Shown: in pieces, positions 29,653 through 39,927 of the stretch
Numbering within the stretch: position 1 is the stretch's first letter
How the letters are laid out: every line of letters begins with the position of its first letter
Assembly: GCF_015680705.1 (NCBI RefSeq)
Contig: NZ_JADNYP010000007.1
Coordinates: forward strand, 232,202 to 296,201
Direction: 5' to 3'
Source of the DNA: Pseudomonas fulva
Lineage (GTDB): Bacteria > Pseudomonadota > Gammaproteobacteria > Pseudomonadales > Pseudomonadaceae
DNA length: 64,000 bases
Translations under genes and position numbers: made by a program
Notes under the pieces: generated by a model
What the model was told of the DNA's origin: nothing
The model's input: only the letters and a program-made list of their open reading frames with translations
Databases searched by the model: none

Positions 29653-30039
29653 TTACTCGGCAGCTTCTACAGCACTGCCGACCGGACGATCAACCAGCTC
29701 GACGTACGCCATGGGCGCGTTGTCGCCAGCGCGGAAACCGCACTTCAGGATGCGCAGGTAGCCGCCCTGACGGGTTGCATAGCGCTTGCCCAGATCGTTG
29801 AACAGTTTGCCAACGGCAGACTTCGAACGGGTACGGTCGAAGGCCAGACGACGATTGGCAACGCTGTCTTCCTTGGCCAGGGTGATCAGCGGCTCGGCAA
29901 CGCGACGCAGCTCCTTGGCTTTCGGCAGGGTAGTCTTGATCAGCTCGTGCTCGAACAGCGACACCGCCATGTTCTGGAACATGGCCTTGCGGTGAGAGCT
30001 GGTACGGCTCAGGTGACGTCCACTTTTACGATGACGCAT
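29653..30039 (-). CDS. rplQ: 50S ribosomal protein L17
   Basis: L17 lies near the exit-tunnel side of the 50S subunit. The 128-residue protein starts [17 protein letters not shown], the family signature, and has full length. It is the last gene of the alpha operon, 42 bases after rpoA, with an intrinsic terminator after it. Confidence 0.98.
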   Translation of the reverse strand: MRHRKSGRHLSRTSSHRKAMFQNMAVSLFEHELIKTTLPKAKELRRVAEPLITLAKEDSVANRRLAFDRTRSKSAVGKLFNDLGKRYATRQGGYLRILKCGFRAGDNAPMAYVELVDRPVGSAVEAAE

Positions 30040-30081
30040 GATTCATTCCTTACCAAACACTACGTTCGGTGATTACGACGA

Positions 30082-31083
30082 TCAGGCAGTCGCCTTGTCG
30101 TCTTTCTTAAGGCTTGCGGGCGGCCAGTTGTCGAGGCGCATGCCGAGAGACAGACCACGGGAGGCCAGGACGTCCTTGATCTCGGTCAGGGACTTCTTGC
30201 CGAGGTTCGGAGTCTTCAACAGCTCTACTTCGGTACGCTGAATCAGGTCGCCGATATAGTAGATGTTCTCCGCCTTCAGGCAGTTGGCCGAACGTACGGT
30301 CAGTTCCAGATCGTCTACCGGACGAAGCAGGATCGGATCGATCTCGTCTTCCTGCTCGACGACGACCGGCTCGCTGTCGCCCTTGAGGTCGACGAACGCA
30401 GCCAGTTGCTGCTGCAGGATGGTAGCGGCACGACGGATCGCCTCTTCAGGGTCCAGGGTGCCGTTGGTCTCCAGATCGAGGACCAGCTTGTCCAGGTTGG
30501 TACGCTGTTCAACACGGGCGTTCTCGACCACGTAGGCGATACGACGGACCGGGCTGAACGAAGCGTCCAACTGGAGGCGACCGATGCTGCGGCTTTCGTC
30601 CTCGTCGGTCTGACGGGAGTCGGCCGGCTCGTAACCACGACCACGAGCTACGGTGAGCTTCATGTTCAGGGCGCCGTTGGACGCCAGGTTCGCGATTACG
30701 TGATCGGGATTGACGATCTCGACATCGTGATCCAGCTGAATATCGGCAGCGGTAACCACCCCCGAACCCTTTTTCGACAAGGTCAGCGTAACTTCGTCAC
30801 GACCGTGCAGCTTGATAGCCAGGCCTTTCAGGTTCAACAGGATTTCAATGACGTCTTCCTGTACACCTTCGATCGCGGAGTACTCGTGGAGTACGCCGTC
30901 GATCTCGGCCTCGACTACTGCACAGCCAGGCATGGAGGACAACAGGATGCGGCGCAGCGCGTTGCCCAGGGTATGGCCGAAACCACGCTCGAGAGGCTCG
31001 AGCGTGATCTTGGCGCGGGTCGGACTGACAACCTGCACATCGATATGGCGGGGTGTCAGGAACTCATTTACCGAAATCTGCAT
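30082..31083 (-). CDS. rpoA: RNA polymerase alpha subunit
   Basis: The 333-residue protein has an N-terminal dimerisation/assembly domain (about 1-235, with [20 protein letters not shown]). An acidic linker and the C-terminal domain (about 245-320) follow; the latter binds UP elements and activators ([19 protein letters not shown]). It lies 22 bases after rpsD, inside the ribosomal alpha operon as usual. Confidence 0.98.
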   Translation of the reverse strand: MQISVNEFLTPRHIDVQVVSPTRAKITLEPLERGFGHTLGNALRRILLSSMPGCAVVEAEIDGVLHEYSAIEGVQEDVIEILLNLKGLAIKLHGRDEVTLTLSKKGSGVVTAADIQLDHDVEIVNPDHVIANLASNGALNMKLTVARGRGYEPADSRQTDEDESRSIGRLQLDASFSPVRRIAYVVENARVEQRTNLDKLVLDLETNGTLDPEEAIRRAATILQQQLAAFVDLKGDSEPVVVEQEDEIDPILLRPVDDLELTVRSANCLKAENIYYIGDLIQRTEVELLKTPNLGKKSLTEIKDVLASRGLSLGMRLDNWPPASLKKDDKATA

Positions 31084-31105
31084 GGATGCACCTATTTTCT
31101 AGCCC

Positions 31106-31726
31106 TTACTTGGAGTAGAGCTCGACAATCAGGTTTTCGTTGATGTCGGCGGACAGGTCGCTGCGAGCAGGAACGTTCTTGAAAACGCCCGACTTCTTGG
31201 CAGCATCCACGTCTACCCACTCAACGCGGCCACGCTGGGCGCACAGTTCAAGGGCTTGAACAATGCGCAGCTGGTTCGACGACTTCTCGCGAACCGCGAC
31301 CACGTCACCCGGACGAACTTGGTAGGATGGAATGTTTACGGTCTTGCCGTTGACGCTGATTGCCTTGTGCGAAACCAGCTGACGCGATTCGGCGCGAGTC
31401 GAACCGAAGCCCATACGGTAGACGACGTTGTCCAGACGGCACTCGAGCAGTTGCAGCAGGTTCTCGCCAGTGGCGCCTTTCTTCGAGGCAGCCAGCTTGT
31501 AGTAACCGCTGAATTGACGCTCCAGAACACCGTAGATACGACGGACTTTCTGTTTCTCGCGCAGCTGGGTACCGTAGTCGGACTGACGGCCACGGCGCTG
31601 ACCGTGGATACCCGGAGCTGCTTCGATGTTGCACTTCGATTCCAGAGCGCGAACGCCGCTCTTCAGGAACAGGTCAGTGCCTTCACGACGAGACAGTTTG
31701 CATTTTGGACCAATGTAACGTGCCAT
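31106..31726 (-). CDS. rpsD: 30S ribosomal protein S4
   Basis: S4 is a primary 16S-binding protein that nucleates 30S assembly, and in E. coli it represses the alpha operon. The 206-residue product starts [16 protein letters not shown] and carries the S4 RNA-binding domain at about 96-160 ([20 protein letters not shown]). It lies 15 bases after rpsK. Confidence 0.98.
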   Translation of the reverse strand: MARYIGPKCKLSRREGTDLFLKSGVRALESKCNIEAAPGIHGQRRGRQSDYGTQLREKQKVRRIYGVLERQFSGYYKLAASKKGATGENLLQLLECRLDNVVYRMGFGSTRAESRQLVSHKAISVNGKTVNIPSYQVRPGDVVAVREKSSNQLRIVQALELCAQRGRVEWVDVDAAKKSGVFKNVPARSDLSADINENLIVELYSK

Positions 31727-31741
31727 TTATCTGTCTCCTGA

Positions 31742-32131
31742 TTACACGCGACGCTTCTTCGGCGGACGGCACCCGTTGTGCGGGATTGGCGTCACGTCGG
31801 TGATGCTGGCGATCTTGTAGCCACAGCCGTTCAGAGCACGAACAGCCGACTCACGACCTGGACCTGGACCCTTGACGTTCACGTCGAGGTTTTTCAGACC
31901 GTATTCCAGCGCAGCTTGACCAGCGCGCTCGGCAGCGATCTGGGCTGCGAACGGGGTGGATTTGCGCGAACCACGGAAACCGGAACCACCGGAAGTCGCC
32001 CAGGACAAAGCGTTGCCCTGACGGTCGGTGATGGTCACGATGGTGTTGTTGAAAGACGCATGGATGTGGGCGATGCCATCAACCACTGTCTTTTTGACTT
32101 TCTTACGAGGACGAGCAGCAGGTTTTGCCAT
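31742..32131 (-). CDS. rpsK: 30S ribosomal protein S11
   Basis: S11 sits on the 30S platform near the mRNA exit. The 129-residue protein contains [22 protein letters not shown] and the terminal segment [13 protein letters not shown] typical of the family. It is second in the alpha operon, 18 bases after rpsM. Confidence 0.98.
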   Translation of the reverse strand: MAKPAARPRKKVKKTVVDGIAHIHASFNNTIVTITDRQGNALSWATSGGSGFRGSRKSTPFAAQIAAERAGQAALEYGLKNLDVNVKGPGPGRESAVRALNGCGYKIASITDVTPIPHNGCRPPKKRRV

Positions 32132-32149
32132 GTCTATATTCCTGGGCGA

Positions 32150-32506
32150 TTACTTGCGGATCGGCTTACGCGGGCCCTTGCGGGTGCGTGCGTTGGTCTT
32201 GGTACGCTGACCGCGGACCGGCAGACCTTTACGATGACGCAGGCCGCGGTAGCAACCCAGGTCCATCAAGCGCTTGATCTTCATGTTGACGTCGCGACGC
32301 AGATCACCTTCGGTGGTGAACTTGGCGACTTCGCCACGCAGGGTTTCGATTTGCTCGTCGCTCAGATCCTTGATCTTTGCGGCTGGGTTGACGCCAGCGT
32401 CCGCACAGATTTTCTGCGCGGTGGTGCGACCGACACCATAGATGTAGGTCAGCGAGATAACAGTGTGCTTGTTATCTGGAATGTTTACGCCTGCAATACG
32501 GGCCAT
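32150..32506 (-). CDS. rpsM: 30S ribosomal protein S13
   Basis: S13 is in the 30S head and contacts P-site tRNA and the 50S bridge. The 118-residue protein starts [19 protein letters not shown] and ends with the basic tail [11 protein letters not shown]. It is the first gene of the alpha operon, about 50 bases after a predicted start site and 131 bases after rpmJ. Confidence 0.98.
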   Translation of the reverse strand: MARIAGVNIPDNKHTVISLTYIYGVGRTTAQKICADAGVNPAAKIKDLSDEQIETLRGEVAKFTTEGDLRRDVNMKIKRLMDLGCYRGLRHRKGLPVRGQRTKTNARTRKGPRKPIRK

Positions 32507-32565
32507 TCAGTGGGACTCCAATTGACAGCTACCTACGCCCCGGAAGCCAAGAAATAGGGCGCGAG

Positions 32566-32594
32566 ATAATATCGCTGTAGAAACGAATAATCAA
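32566..32594 (-). promoter_or_regulatory. Alpha operon promoter
   Basis: On the minus strand TTGATT (32594-32589), a 17-base spacer and TATTAT (32571-32566) form a strong sigma-70 promoter about 60 bases before rpsM. The following GC-rich discriminator (CTCGCGCCC) fits stringent control. Its -35 overlaps the tail of the preceding spc-operon hairpin. Confidence 0.7.
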
Positions 32595-32620
32595 CCCAGC
32601 AGCGCACTAGCTGCTGGGTT
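32588..32620 (-). terminator. Terminator-like hairpin at the end of the spc operon
   Basis: A perfect 11-bp stem (aacccagcagc 32593-32603, gctgctgggtt 32610-32620) with a six-base loop follows rpmJ by 17 bases. The tail TTGATTATT is only partly T-rich and is also the -35 of the alpha promoter. Confidence 0.6.
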
Positions 32621-32637
32621 TGAAGCGCAGATCACAC

Positions 32638-32754
32638 TCAGCCTTGGCGCTGCTTGTGACGCGGTTCCGCGCTGCAGATAACTCGCACGACACCTTCGCG
32701 GCGAATAATCTTGCAGTTGCGGCACAGCTTTTTCACCGATGCACGAACTTTCAT
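32638..32754 (-). CDS. rpmJ: 50S ribosomal protein L36
   Basis: This 38-residue zinc-ribbon protein is too short for many gene callers. It reads [20 protein letters not shown] and continues to a basic end RHKQRQG. The zinc ligands Cys11, Cys14, Cys27 and His33 are all present, so it is the zinc-binding (C+) form that can be replaced by a C- paralogue under zinc starvation. It lies 28 bases after secY and closes the spc operon. Confidence 0.97.
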
Positions 32755-32782
32755 CACCAACTCCTCGAACCTTAGGGGACTA

Positions 32783-34114
32783 TCAGCGCAGCAGACCGCT
32801 GCCACCGTAGCCTTTCAGGTTGGCTTTCTTCATCAGGGATTCGTACTGGTGCGAAACGAGGTGCGATTGTACTTGGGACATGAAGTCCATCACAACCACC
32901 ACCACGATTAGCAACGAGGTCCCGCCAAGGTAGAACGGAACGTTTGCTGCCACCACCAGGAACTGGGGCAGTAGGCAGACGGCCGTCATGTAAAGAGCAC
33001 CGAACATGGTCAGACGGGTCAGAACGCCATCAATGTAGCGCGCCGACTGCTCACCAGGACGGATGCCCGGAATAAAGGCACCGGACTTCTTCAGGTTTTC
33101 CGCTACGTCTTTCGGGTTGAACATCAACGCTGTGTAGAAATAGCAGAAGAAGATGATCCCTGCACTAAACAGCAGAATGTTCAACGGCTGACCAGGAGCG
33201 ATCGACTGCGAGATGTCCTGCAACCAGCCCATACCTTCGGACTGACCGAACCAGGCACCCAGCGAAGCCGGGAACAGCAGAATGCTGCTGGCGAAGATGG
33301 CCGGGATGACCCCTGCCATGTTCACCTTGAGCGGCAAGTGGCTCGTCTGCGCGGCGAAGACCTTGCGGCCCTGCTGACGCTTGGCGTAATGAACGGCGAT
33401 ACGACGCTGACCACGCTCGATGAACACCACGAAACCGATGATCGCTACTGCGAGCAATCCGATCGCGACCAGGGCGAAGATGTTGATATCGCCCGTGCGT
33501 GCAGACTCGAAGGACTGCCCGATCGCTCTCGGAAGACCGGCCACGATACCCGCGAAGATCAACATCGAGATACCGTTGCCCACACCGCGCTCGGTAATCT
33601 GCTCGCCCAGCCACATCATGAACATCGCGCCCGCCACGAAGGTGGCGACAGCGACGAAATGGAAGCCGAAGCTTGCAGAAAACGCCACGCCCTGGTTGGC
33701 CAGGCCAATGGACATGCCAATGGCCTGAACCAGCGCGAGCACCACGGTGCCGTAGCGGGTGTACTGGCTGATCTTGCGACGGCCAGCTTCACCTTCCTTC
33801 TTCAACTGCTCCAGCTGCGGGCTGACCGCGGTCATGAGCTGCATGATGATCGATGCCGAGATATACGGCATGATCCCCAGCGCAAAGATGCTCATGCGCT
33901 CCAGCGCACCGCCGGAAAACATGTTGAACAAGCTAAGAATGGTCCCCTCATTCTGTCGGAACAGTTCCGCCAGCCGGTCCGGGTTGATGCCTGGTACTGG
34001 GATGTGAGCGCCTATCCGGTAGACGATGATCGCCAGGAACAGGAAACGCAGACGAGCCCAGAGTTCCGACATCCCGCCCTTGCCGAGCGAAGAGAGAGCA
34101 CCTTGCTTAGCCAT
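32783..34114 (-). CDS. secY: Protein translocase subunit SecY
   Basis: SecY is the channel of the SecYEG translocon in the inner membrane. The 443-residue protein has ten hydrophobic helices, the plug region after helix 1 and the conserved segment [14 protein letters not shown] near residue 85. Its ATG follows the rplO stop with no spacer, so translation is likely coupled. SecE is encoded elsewhere in this window. Confidence 0.98.
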
Positions 34115-34549
34115 TTATTCCTCGAACTTGCCGCCAGCTGCTTCGATAGCCGCACGTGCACCCTTGGTGACGGCGATACCCTTGATGGTGACTGCGCGAG
34201 TGACTTCGCCCGACAGCATGATCTTCACACGCTGCACGTTCTGGTTGATCACGTTGGCGTCCTTGAGGGACTGAACGGTGATCAGGTCGCCTTCCACCTT
34301 GGCCAGCTCGGACAGACGCACTTCTGCGCGGTCCATGGCCTTCAGGGAAACGAAGCCGAATTTCGGCAGGCGACGATGCAGCGGCTGTTGACCGCCTTCG
34401 AAGCCCGGAGCGATGGAGCCACCGGAACGGGAGGTCTGACCCTTGTGGCCGCGGCCACCGGTCTTGCCCAAGCCGCTACCGATACCACGGCCCGGACGAT
34501 GCTTTTCGCGACGGGAACCCGGCGCTGGACTCAGATCATTGAGTTTCAT
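34115..34549 (-). CDS. rplO: 50S ribosomal protein L15
   Basis: L15 bridges 23S domains in the 50S core. The 144-residue protein starts [22 protein letters not shown] and has the glycine/arginine-rich extension [17 protein letters not shown]. It starts 3 bases after rpmD and abuts secY. Confidence 0.98.
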   Translation of the reverse strand: MKLNDLSPAPGSRREKHRPGRGIGSGLGKTGGRGHKGQTSRSGGSIAPGFEGGQQPLHRRLPKFGFVSLKAMDRAEVRLSELAKVEGDLITVQSLKDANVINQNVQRVKIMLSGEVTRAVTIKGIAVTKGARAAIEAAGGKFEE

Positions 34550-34552
34550 CGA

Positions 34553-34729
34553 TTAACCCTCGACGCGCAGCATGTAGTAAGCCTTGTTGATCATCCCGCG
34601 GTTCTCGGGAGTATCCTGGACTTCTACGGTGTGACCGATGCGACGCAGACCCAGACCCTTCACGCACAGTTTGTGGTTGGGCAGGCGGCCGGCGGTGCTT
34701 TTGATCAGCGTTACTTTAACGGTTGCCAT
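34553..34729 (-). CDS. rpmD: 50S ribosomal protein L30
   Basis: The 58-residue protein reads [20 protein letters not shown] and continues through [16 protein letters not shown], the L30 signature. It is short enough to be missed by length cut-offs. It lies 2 bases after rpsE and 3 before rplO. Confidence 0.97.
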   Translation of the reverse strand: MATVKVTLIKSTAGRLPNHKLCVKGLGLRRIGHTVEVQDTPENRGMINKAYYMLRVEG

Positions 34730-34731
34730 GA

Positions 34732-35232
34732 TCAGATGATCTCCTCGACGCTCTTGCCACGCTTGGCAGCAATGGATTCAGGAGATTGCATGGCCTTCAG
34801 ACCCTTGAAGGTGGCATAGACCACGTTCACCGGGTTGGTCGAACCGTAGCACTTGGCCAGGACGTTCTGGACGCCAGCAACTTCCAGGACAGCACGCATT
34901 GCGCCGCCCGCGATGATACCGGTACCTTCGGAAGCCGGCTGCATGTAGACCTTCGAGGCGCCATGGGCAGCCTTGGTGGCGTACTGCAGGGTGGTACCCT
35001 TCAGGTCGACCTGGATCATGTTGCGACGGGCAGCTTCCATGGCTTTCTGGATCGCGGCCGGAACTTCGCGCGACTTGCCACGGCCGAAGCCTACGCGGCC
35101 CTTGCCATCACCTACCACGGTCAGCGCGGTGAAGGTGAAGATACGGCCGCCCTTGACGGTTTTTGCAACGCGGTTAACTTGAACCAGCTTCTCGATGTAG
35201 CCTTCGTCGCGCTTTTGGTCGTTATTTGCCAT
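34732..35232 (-). CDS. rpsE: 30S ribosomal protein S5
   Basis: S5 helps shape the mRNA entry site and decoding accuracy. The 166-residue protein has the double-stranded-RNA-binding-like N-domain (residues 11-75, with [16 protein letters not shown]) and the S5 C-domain. The spectinomycin-contact loop around [14 protein letters not shown] looks wild type. Confidence 0.98.
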   Translation of the reverse strand: MANNDQKRDEGYIEKLVQVNRVAKTVKGGRIFTFTALTVVGDGKGRVGFGRGKSREVPAAIQKAMEAARRNMIQVDLKGTTLQYATKAAHGASKVYMQPASEGTGIIAGGAMRAVLEVAGVQNVLAKCYGSTNPVNVVYATFKGLKAMQSPESIAAKRGKSVEEII

Positions 35233-35235
35233 AAC

Positions 35236-35586
35236 TTAGAACTCCAGCCCGCCTTCACGAGCAGCATCAGCCAGCGCCTTGACGCGGCCGTGGTACTTGA
35301 AGCCAGAACGGTCGAAAGCAACTTGAGAAACGCCAGCGGCTTTCGCGCGCTCGGCTACCAGCTTGCCAACCTTAGTGGCCGCGTCGATGTTGCCGGTGGC
35401 GCCATCACGCAGTTCTTTGTCCAAGGTCGAGGCGCTTGCCAGAACCTTGCTGCCGTCGGCCGAAATGACCTGGGCGTAGATGTGCTGCGAGGAGCGGAAC
35501 ACGCACAGACGCACGGCTTCGAGCTCGTGCATTTTCAGGCGTGCCTTGCGAGCGCGACGCAGTCGAGTAACTTTTTTGTCGGTCAT
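35236..35586 (-). CDS. rplR: 50S ribosomal protein L18
   Basis: L18 brings 5S rRNA to the 50S subunit. The 116-residue protein has a basic N-terminus ([15 protein letters not shown], residues 3-17) and the conserved end [20 protein letters not shown]. It lies 10 bases after rplF. Confidence 0.98.
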   Translation of the reverse strand: MTDKKVTRLRRARKARLKMHELEAVRLCVFRSSQHIYAQVISADGSKVLASASTLDKELRDGATGNIDAATKVGKLVAERAKAAGVSQVAFDRSGFKYHGRVKALADAAREGGLEF

Positions 35587-35596
35587 TTGCTAGGCC

Positions 35597-36130
35597 CTAC
35601 TTCTTCTTGGCTTCTTTACGACGGACTACTTCGTCCGCGTAACGCACACCCTTGCCCTTGTAAGGCTCTGGCGGACGGAAGTCGCGGATTTCAGCGGCCA
35701 CCTGACCTACCAGCTGCTTGTCGATACCCTTGATGAGGATGTCGGTCTGGCTAGGTGTTTCAGCGGTGATACCGGCTGGCAGTTCGTAATCCACTGGATG
35801 CGAGAAGCCCAGAGCCAGGTTCAGGACATTGCCCTTGGCCTGCGCCTTGTAACCAACACCGACCAGCTGGAGCTTGCGCTCGAAGCCTTGGCTCACGCCC
35901 TGGACCATGTTGTTGACCAGAGCGCGGGTGGTACCGGCCATGGCACGAGCTTGCTGGTCACCATTGCGGGCAGCGAAACGCAGCTCGCCGCTTTCTTCGG
36001 TAACTTCAACAGAGGAGTGAACGTTCAGTTCGAGGGTGCCCTTGGCACCTTTCACCGAAAGCTGTTGGCCGGCGAACTTGATTTCGACACCGGCTGGCAG
36101 CTTAACGGGGTTCTTAGCGACGCGAGACAT
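35597..36130 (-). CDS. rplF: 50S ribosomal protein L6
   Basis: L6 lies near the factor-binding site of the 50S. The 177-residue protein has two L6 repeats and the C-terminal signature [15 protein letters not shown]. It follows rpsH by 12 bases. Confidence 0.98.
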   Translation of the reverse strand: MSRVAKNPVKLPAGVEIKFAGQQLSVKGAKGTLELNVHSSVEVTEESGELRFAARNGDQQARAMAGTTRALVNNMVQGVSQGFERKLQLVGVGYKAQAKGNVLNLALGFSHPVDYELPAGITAETPSQTDILIKGIDKQLVGQVAAEIRDFRPPEPYKGKGVRYADEVVRRKEAKKK

Positions 36131-36142
36131 GCCTATCCCCCC

Positions 36143-36535
36143 TTAGAACACTGTGCACAGAACTTCGCCGCCGACACCGGCAGCGCGCGCAGCACGATCA
36201 GTCATCACACCCTTGTTGGTGGAGACGATGGACACGCCCAGGCCGCCACGTACTTTCGGCAGGTCTGCGACGGACTTGTACTGGCGCAGGCCTGGACGGC
36301 TGGCGCGCTTGAGTTCCTCGATGACCGGACGGCCTTCGAAGTACTTCAGCTCGATCGACAGGGAGGGCTTGACTTCGCTGGTGACCTGATAGTCGGCGAT
36401 GTAGCCTTCATCTTTGAGAACTTTGGCTACCGCAACCTTCAGGGACGAGGAAGGCATGCTTACGACGGACTTTTCAGCCATCTGGGCATTACGGATGCGA
36501 GTTAGCATGTCCGCTAACGGGTCCTGCATACTCAT
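36143..36535 (-). CDS. rpsH: 30S ribosomal protein S8
   Basis: S8 is a primary 16S-binding protein and, in E. coli, the translational repressor of the spc operon. The 130-residue protein starts [18 protein letters not shown] and ends [20 protein letters not shown] plus a short tail. It is unusual here in having a 209-base gap before it containing a terminator-like hairpin and a promoter candidate. Confidence 0.98.
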   Translation of the reverse strand: MSMQDPLADMLTRIRNAQMAEKSVVSMPSSSLKVAVAKVLKDEGYIADYQVTSEVKPSLSIELKYFEGRPVIEELKRASRPGLRQYKSVADLPKVRGGLGVSIVSTNKGVMTDRAARAAGVGGEVLCTVF

Positions 36536-36630
36536 GGGCTAGATGCTCCTGATACAAGAAATATTAGCCTCTCGGCTATCACAACCACCCGATCGCGCAG
36601 GGCAAAAACCCAGGCTCAGGTGAGCCGGTC

Positions 36631-36659
36631 ATTCTAGACACAAGCCAGAAACGAAACAA
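36631..36659 (-). promoter_or_regulatory. Candidate internal promoter before rpsH
   Basis: On the minus strand TTGTTT (36659-36654), 17 bases, then TAGAAT (36636-36631) could start transcription near 36624, about 90 bases before rpsH. The -10 is good and the -35 is only half matched; the -35 lies in the 3' arm of the adjacent hairpin. Confidence 0.4.
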
Positions 36660-36684
36660 GCCCCGTATAGGGGCTTGTTTCGTT
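36646..36684 (-). terminator. Strong hairpin inside the spc operon between rpsN and rpsH
   Basis: acgaaacaagcccc (36651-36664) pairs perfectly with ggggcttgtttcgt (36670-36683): a 14-bp stem with a five-base loop. On the minus strand the 3' arm and tail are T-rich (GCTTGTTTCGTTTC), which is the look of an intrinsic terminator. It lies 60 bases after rpsN. Confidence 0.65.
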
Positions 36685-36744
36685 GCGAGACCGCCGGCGG
36701 TCGGAAGATCGCTCCTCCGGCTGCCGGCGACACGCGACCGGGAC

Positions 36745-37050
36745 TTACCAGCTGGCCTTGACCAGACCTGGAACGTCACCACGCATTGCAGCGGCACGCA
36801 GCATGTTGCGGGCCAGGCCGAACTTGCGGTAAACGCCGTGCGGACGACCGGTCAGGCGGCAGCGGTTGCGCATGCGCGCAGGGCTGGCATCGCGAGGCTG
36901 CTTCTGCAGTGCGACGACCGCGGCGAAACGCTCTTCAGGAGAGGCGTTCAGGTTGACGATGGTCGCTTTCAGCTCGGCACGCTTCTTGGCGTACTTGGCT
37001 ACCGTGAGCTGACGCTTCAGCTCGCGGTTCTTCATGCTCTTCTTGGCCAT
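36745..37050 (-). CDS. rpsN: 30S ribosomal protein S14
   Basis: S14 sits in the 30S head. The 101-residue protein is the long, zinc-independent form (no paired CxxC), with the conserved [19 protein letters not shown]. The ATG at 37050 starts [14 protein letters not shown]; an open extension upstream overlaps rplE and is not used. It follows rplE by 13 bases and precedes the unusual gap. Confidence 0.97.
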   Translation of the reverse strand: MAKKSMKNRELKRQLTVAKYAKKRAELKATIVNLNASPEERFAAVVALQKQPRDASPARMRNRCRLTGRPHGVYRKFGLARNMLRAAAMRGDVPGLVKASW

Positions 37051-37063
37051 TATCCTACTCCAG

Positions 37064-37603
37064 TCAGTTGCGGAACGGGAATTTGAAAGCGCGCAGCAGG
37101 GCGCGGCCTTCGTCATCCGAACGAGCAGTGGTGGTCAGGGTGATGTCCAAACCGCGCAGAGCATCGATCTTGTCGTAATCGATTTCCGGGAAGATGATCT
37201 GCTCTTTCACGCCCATGCTGTAGTTGCCACGACCATCGAAGGACTTGGCATTCAGGCCGCGGAAGTCGCGGACCCGAGGCAGGGAGATCGCCAGCAGGCG
37301 GTCCAGGAATTCGTACATCTTGTCGCGACGCAGGGTCACCTTGACACCGATCGGCCAGCCTTCACGGACCTTGAAGCCCGCGATGGATTTACGAGCGAAA
37401 GTCACGACCGGCTTCTGGCCGGTGATCTTTTCCAGGTCGGCCACAGCGTGCTCGATGACTTTCTTGTCACCGATCGCTTCGCCCAGACCCATGTTCAGGG
37501 TGATCTTGGTTACGCGCGGAACTTCCATCACGTTCGACAGCTTAAGCTCTTCCTTAAGCTTGGGAGCGATTTCGTTCCGATAAATCTCTTTCAGTCGTGC
37601 CAT
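37064..37603 (-). CDS. rplE: 50S ribosomal protein L5
   Basis: L5 binds 5S rRNA and contacts the P-site tRNA elbow and S13. The 179-residue protein starts [20 protein letters not shown] and ends [20 protein letters not shown] plus a few residues. It lies 20 bases after rplX. Confidence 0.98.
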   Translation of the reverse strand: MARLKEIYRNEIAPKLKEELKLSNVMEVPRVTKITLNMGLGEAIGDKKVIEHAVADLEKITGQKPVVTFARKSIAGFKVREGWPIGVKVTLRRDKMYEFLDRLLAISLPRVRDFRGLNAKSFDGRGNYSMGVKEQIIFPEIDYDKIDALRGLDITLTTTARSDDEGRALLRAFKFPFRN

Positions 37604-37623
37604 TGTCTTCTACCTAGCAGTGT

Positions 37624-37938
37624 TCAAGCATCAACCGCTTTCTGGGTCGACTTGAAGACACGAATTTTCTTGCCGTCTTCGACTTTGAACCCAACACGGT
37701 CAGCCTTGTTGGTTTCGCTGTTGAAGATGGCAACGTTGGAAGCGTGCAGAGGCGCTTCTTTCTCGACGATACCGCCCTGTACGCCCGCCATCGGGTTAGG
37801 CTTGGTATGACGCTTGACCAGGTTCACACCACCGACGACCAGACGGTCGTCAGCGAGGACCTTCAGCACCTTACCGCGCTTACCCTTGTCTTTGCCGGCG
37901 ATCACGATGATCTCGTCGTCACGACGAATCTTTTGCAT
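37624..37938 (-). CDS. rplX: 50S ribosomal protein L24
   Basis: L24 is an early assembly protein at the tunnel exit. The 104-residue protein starts [20 protein letters not shown], a KOW motif. It lies 11 bases after rplN. Confidence 0.98.
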   Translation of the reverse strand: MQKIRRDDEIIVIAGKDKGKRGKVLKVLADDRLVVGGVNLVKRHTKPNPMAGVQGGIVEKEAPLHASNVAIFNSETNKADRVGFKVEDGKKIRVFKSTQKAVDA

Positions 37939-37949
37939 GTCGGATCTCC

Positions 37950-38318
37950 TTAGAGCACTTCAGGGGCGAGCGAGACGATCTTCATGAACTTCTCGGAACG
38001 AAGTTCACGGGTCACTGGCCCGAAGATACGAGTGCCGATCGGCTCCTGCTTGTTGTTCAGCAGAACAGCAGCGTTGCCGTCGAAACGAATGATGGAACCG
38101 TCGGCGCGACGGACACCGTGACGGGTGCGCACGACGACCGCGGTCATCACCTGGCCTTTCTTGACCTTGCCGCGCGGAATCGCTTCCTTCACGGTGACCT
38201 TGATGATGTCGCCGATGCCGGCGTAGCGGCGGTGGGAACCGCCGAGCACCTTGATGCACATGACGCGACGAGCGCCGCTGTTATCGGCCACATCGAGCAT
38301 GGATTGAGTCTGAATCAT
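37950..38318 (-). CDS. rplN: 50S ribosomal protein L14
   Basis: L14 forms intersubunit bridges with 16S rRNA and is the docking point of silencing factor RsfS. The 122-residue protein starts [20 protein letters not shown]. It is the first gene of the spc block, 23 bases after rpsQ, and no separating terminator is visible between S10 and spc genes here. Confidence 0.98.
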   Translation of the reverse strand: MIQTQSMLDVADNSGARRVMCIKVLGGSHRRYAGIGDIIKVTVKEAIPRGKVKKGQVMTAVVVRTRHGVRRADGSIIRFDGNAAVLLNNKQEPIGTRIFGPVTRELRSEKFMKIVSLAPEVL

Positions 38319-38341
38319 AAAATTTCTCCGACCCTTCGCCC

Positions 38342-38608
38342 TTAGACTTCAACAGCGCGTTCGATGACTTCAACCAGGGCCCAGGACTTGGTCTTGGCCA
38401 GCGGACGGGTTTCACGGATGGAAACCTTGTCGCCGATCTTGCACTGGTTGGTCTCGTCGTGCGCGTGCAGCTTGGTCGAACGCTTAACGTATTTACCGTA
38501 GATCGGGTGCTTGACGCGACGCTCGATCAGAACGGTGATGGTCTTGTCCATTTTGTCGCTGACGACACGGCCAGTCAGCGTACGGACGGTTTTTTCAGCT
38601 TCAGCCAT
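38342..38608 (-). CDS. rpsQ: 30S ribosomal protein S17
   Basis: S17 is an OB-fold protein at the bottom of the 30S. The 88-residue protein starts [20 protein letters not shown]. The ATG at 38608 is preferred to an in-frame GTG two codons upstream, which overlaps the rpmC stop. Confidence 0.97.
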   Translation of the reverse strand: MAEAEKTVRTLTGRVVSDKMDKTITVLIERRVKHPIYGKYVKRSTKLHAHDETNQCKIGDKVSIRETRPLAKTKSWALVEVIERAVEV

Positions 38609-38610
38609 GA

Positions 38611-38802
38611 TCACTTACCTGCCTGCTGGTTGAGCACAGTTTTCACGCGAGCGATGTCACGCTTAACTTGCGAGAGCAGGTGCGACTGCCCCAACTGGCC
38701 AGTTGCCTTCTGCATGCGCAGATTGAACTGGTCGCGCAGCAGGCCGAGCAGTTGCTCGTTCAGCTGCTGTGCCGATTTTTCACGAAGTTCATTCGCTTTC
38801 AT
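38611..38802 (-). CDS. rpmC: 50S ribosomal protein L29
   Basis: L29 borders the tunnel exit next to L23. The 63-residue helical protein reads [20 protein letters not shown]. Its ATG overlaps the rplP stop by one base (TGATG). Confidence 0.97.
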
Positions 38803-39215
38803 CACATCACCGTCCGCTTAACAAAGGAGGTGGCGAGTGGCAGCTTTGCAGCAGCCAGGGCGAAGGCCTCGCGCGCCAGCTCTTCAGAAACACCCTCGAT
38901 CTCGTACAAGACCTTGCCTGGCTGGATCTGGGCAACCCAGTATTCCACGGAACCCTTACCTTTACCCATACGAACCTCGAGAGGCTTCTTGGTAACCGGC
39001 TTGTCCGGGAATACACGGATCCAGATCTTGCCGCCACGCTTGACGTGACGGGTCAGAGCACGACGTGCCGACTCGATCTGGCGGGCGGTGAGACGACCGC
39101 GGGCAACAGCTTTCAGGGCGAATTCGCCGAAGCTGACCTTGCTACCGCGCAGGGCCAGACCACGGTTGTGGCCGGTCATCTGCTTGCGGAATTTTGTACG
39201 CTTTGGTTGCAACAT
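38802..39215 (-). CDS. rplP: 50S ribosomal protein L16
   Basis: L16 positions A-site tRNA and completes the peptidyl-transferase centre. The 137-residue protein starts [19 protein letters not shown] and contains [20 protein letters not shown]. It lies 12 bases after rpsC and overlaps rpmC by one base. Confidence 0.98.
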
Positions 39216-39227
39216 TTGGCGTACCCC

Positions 39228-39914
39228 TTACTTAGCAGCTTTTTTACGAGGCGCTGGTGCTTGCGGCTTGAGTTCTTCCTGGCGACCACCAATCACTTCG
39301 CCCTTGAAGATCCAAACCTTGACACCGATCACACCGTAGGTGGTGTGAGCTTCGTAGGTGGCATAGTCGATATCGGCACGCAGGGTGTGCAGTGGCACAC
39401 GACCTTCGCGATACCATTCAGTACGTGCGATCTCGGCACCGCCGAGACGACCGCTCACCTGGATCTTGATGCCCTTGGCACCAATACGCATGGCGTTCTG
39501 CACGGCGCGCTTCATGGCGCGACGGAACATCACGCGGCGCTCCAGCTGCTGAGCTACGCTTTGCGCAACCAGCATGGCGTCGAGTTCCGGCTTGCGGATC
39601 TCTTCGATGTTGATGTGCACAGGCACACCCATCTGCTTGGTCAGGTCCTGACGCAGCTTCTCGACATCCTCACCCTTCTTGCCGATAACGATACCGGGAC
39701 GAGCGGTGTGGATGGTGATGCGTGCAGTTTGAGCCGGACGATGAATATCGATGCGGCTTACGGACGCGCTTTTTAGTTTGTCTTGGAGGTACTCACGCGT
39801 TTTCAGATCCTTCAACAGGTAATCTGCGTAAGTAGCGCCGTCTGCATACCAGACGGAGGTGTGCTCCTTGACGATTCCCAGGCGAATGCCAGTGGGATGT
39901 ACTTTCTGACCCAT
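39228..39914 (-). CDS. rpsC: 30S ribosomal protein S3
   Basis: S3 lines the mRNA entry channel and has helicase-assisting residues. The 228-residue protein starts [20 protein letters not shown] and has a KH domain (about 39-107, with the GxxG loop in [12 protein letters not shown]). The frame is open 28 codons upstream into rplV, but the MGQK start is conserved. Confidence 0.97.
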   Translation of the reverse strand: MGQKVHPTGIRLGIVKEHTSVWYADGATYADYLLKDLKTREYLQDKLKSASVSRIDIHRPAQTARITIHTARPGIVIGKKGEDVEKLRQDLTKQMGVPVHINIEEIRKPELDAMLVAQSVAQQLERRVMFRRAMKRAVQNAMRIGAKGIKIQVSGRLGGAEIARTEWYREGRVPLHTLRADIDYATYEAHTTYGVIGVKVWIFKGEVIGGRQEELKPQAPAPRKKAAK

Positions 39915-39927
39915 CTGATCGACTCCG

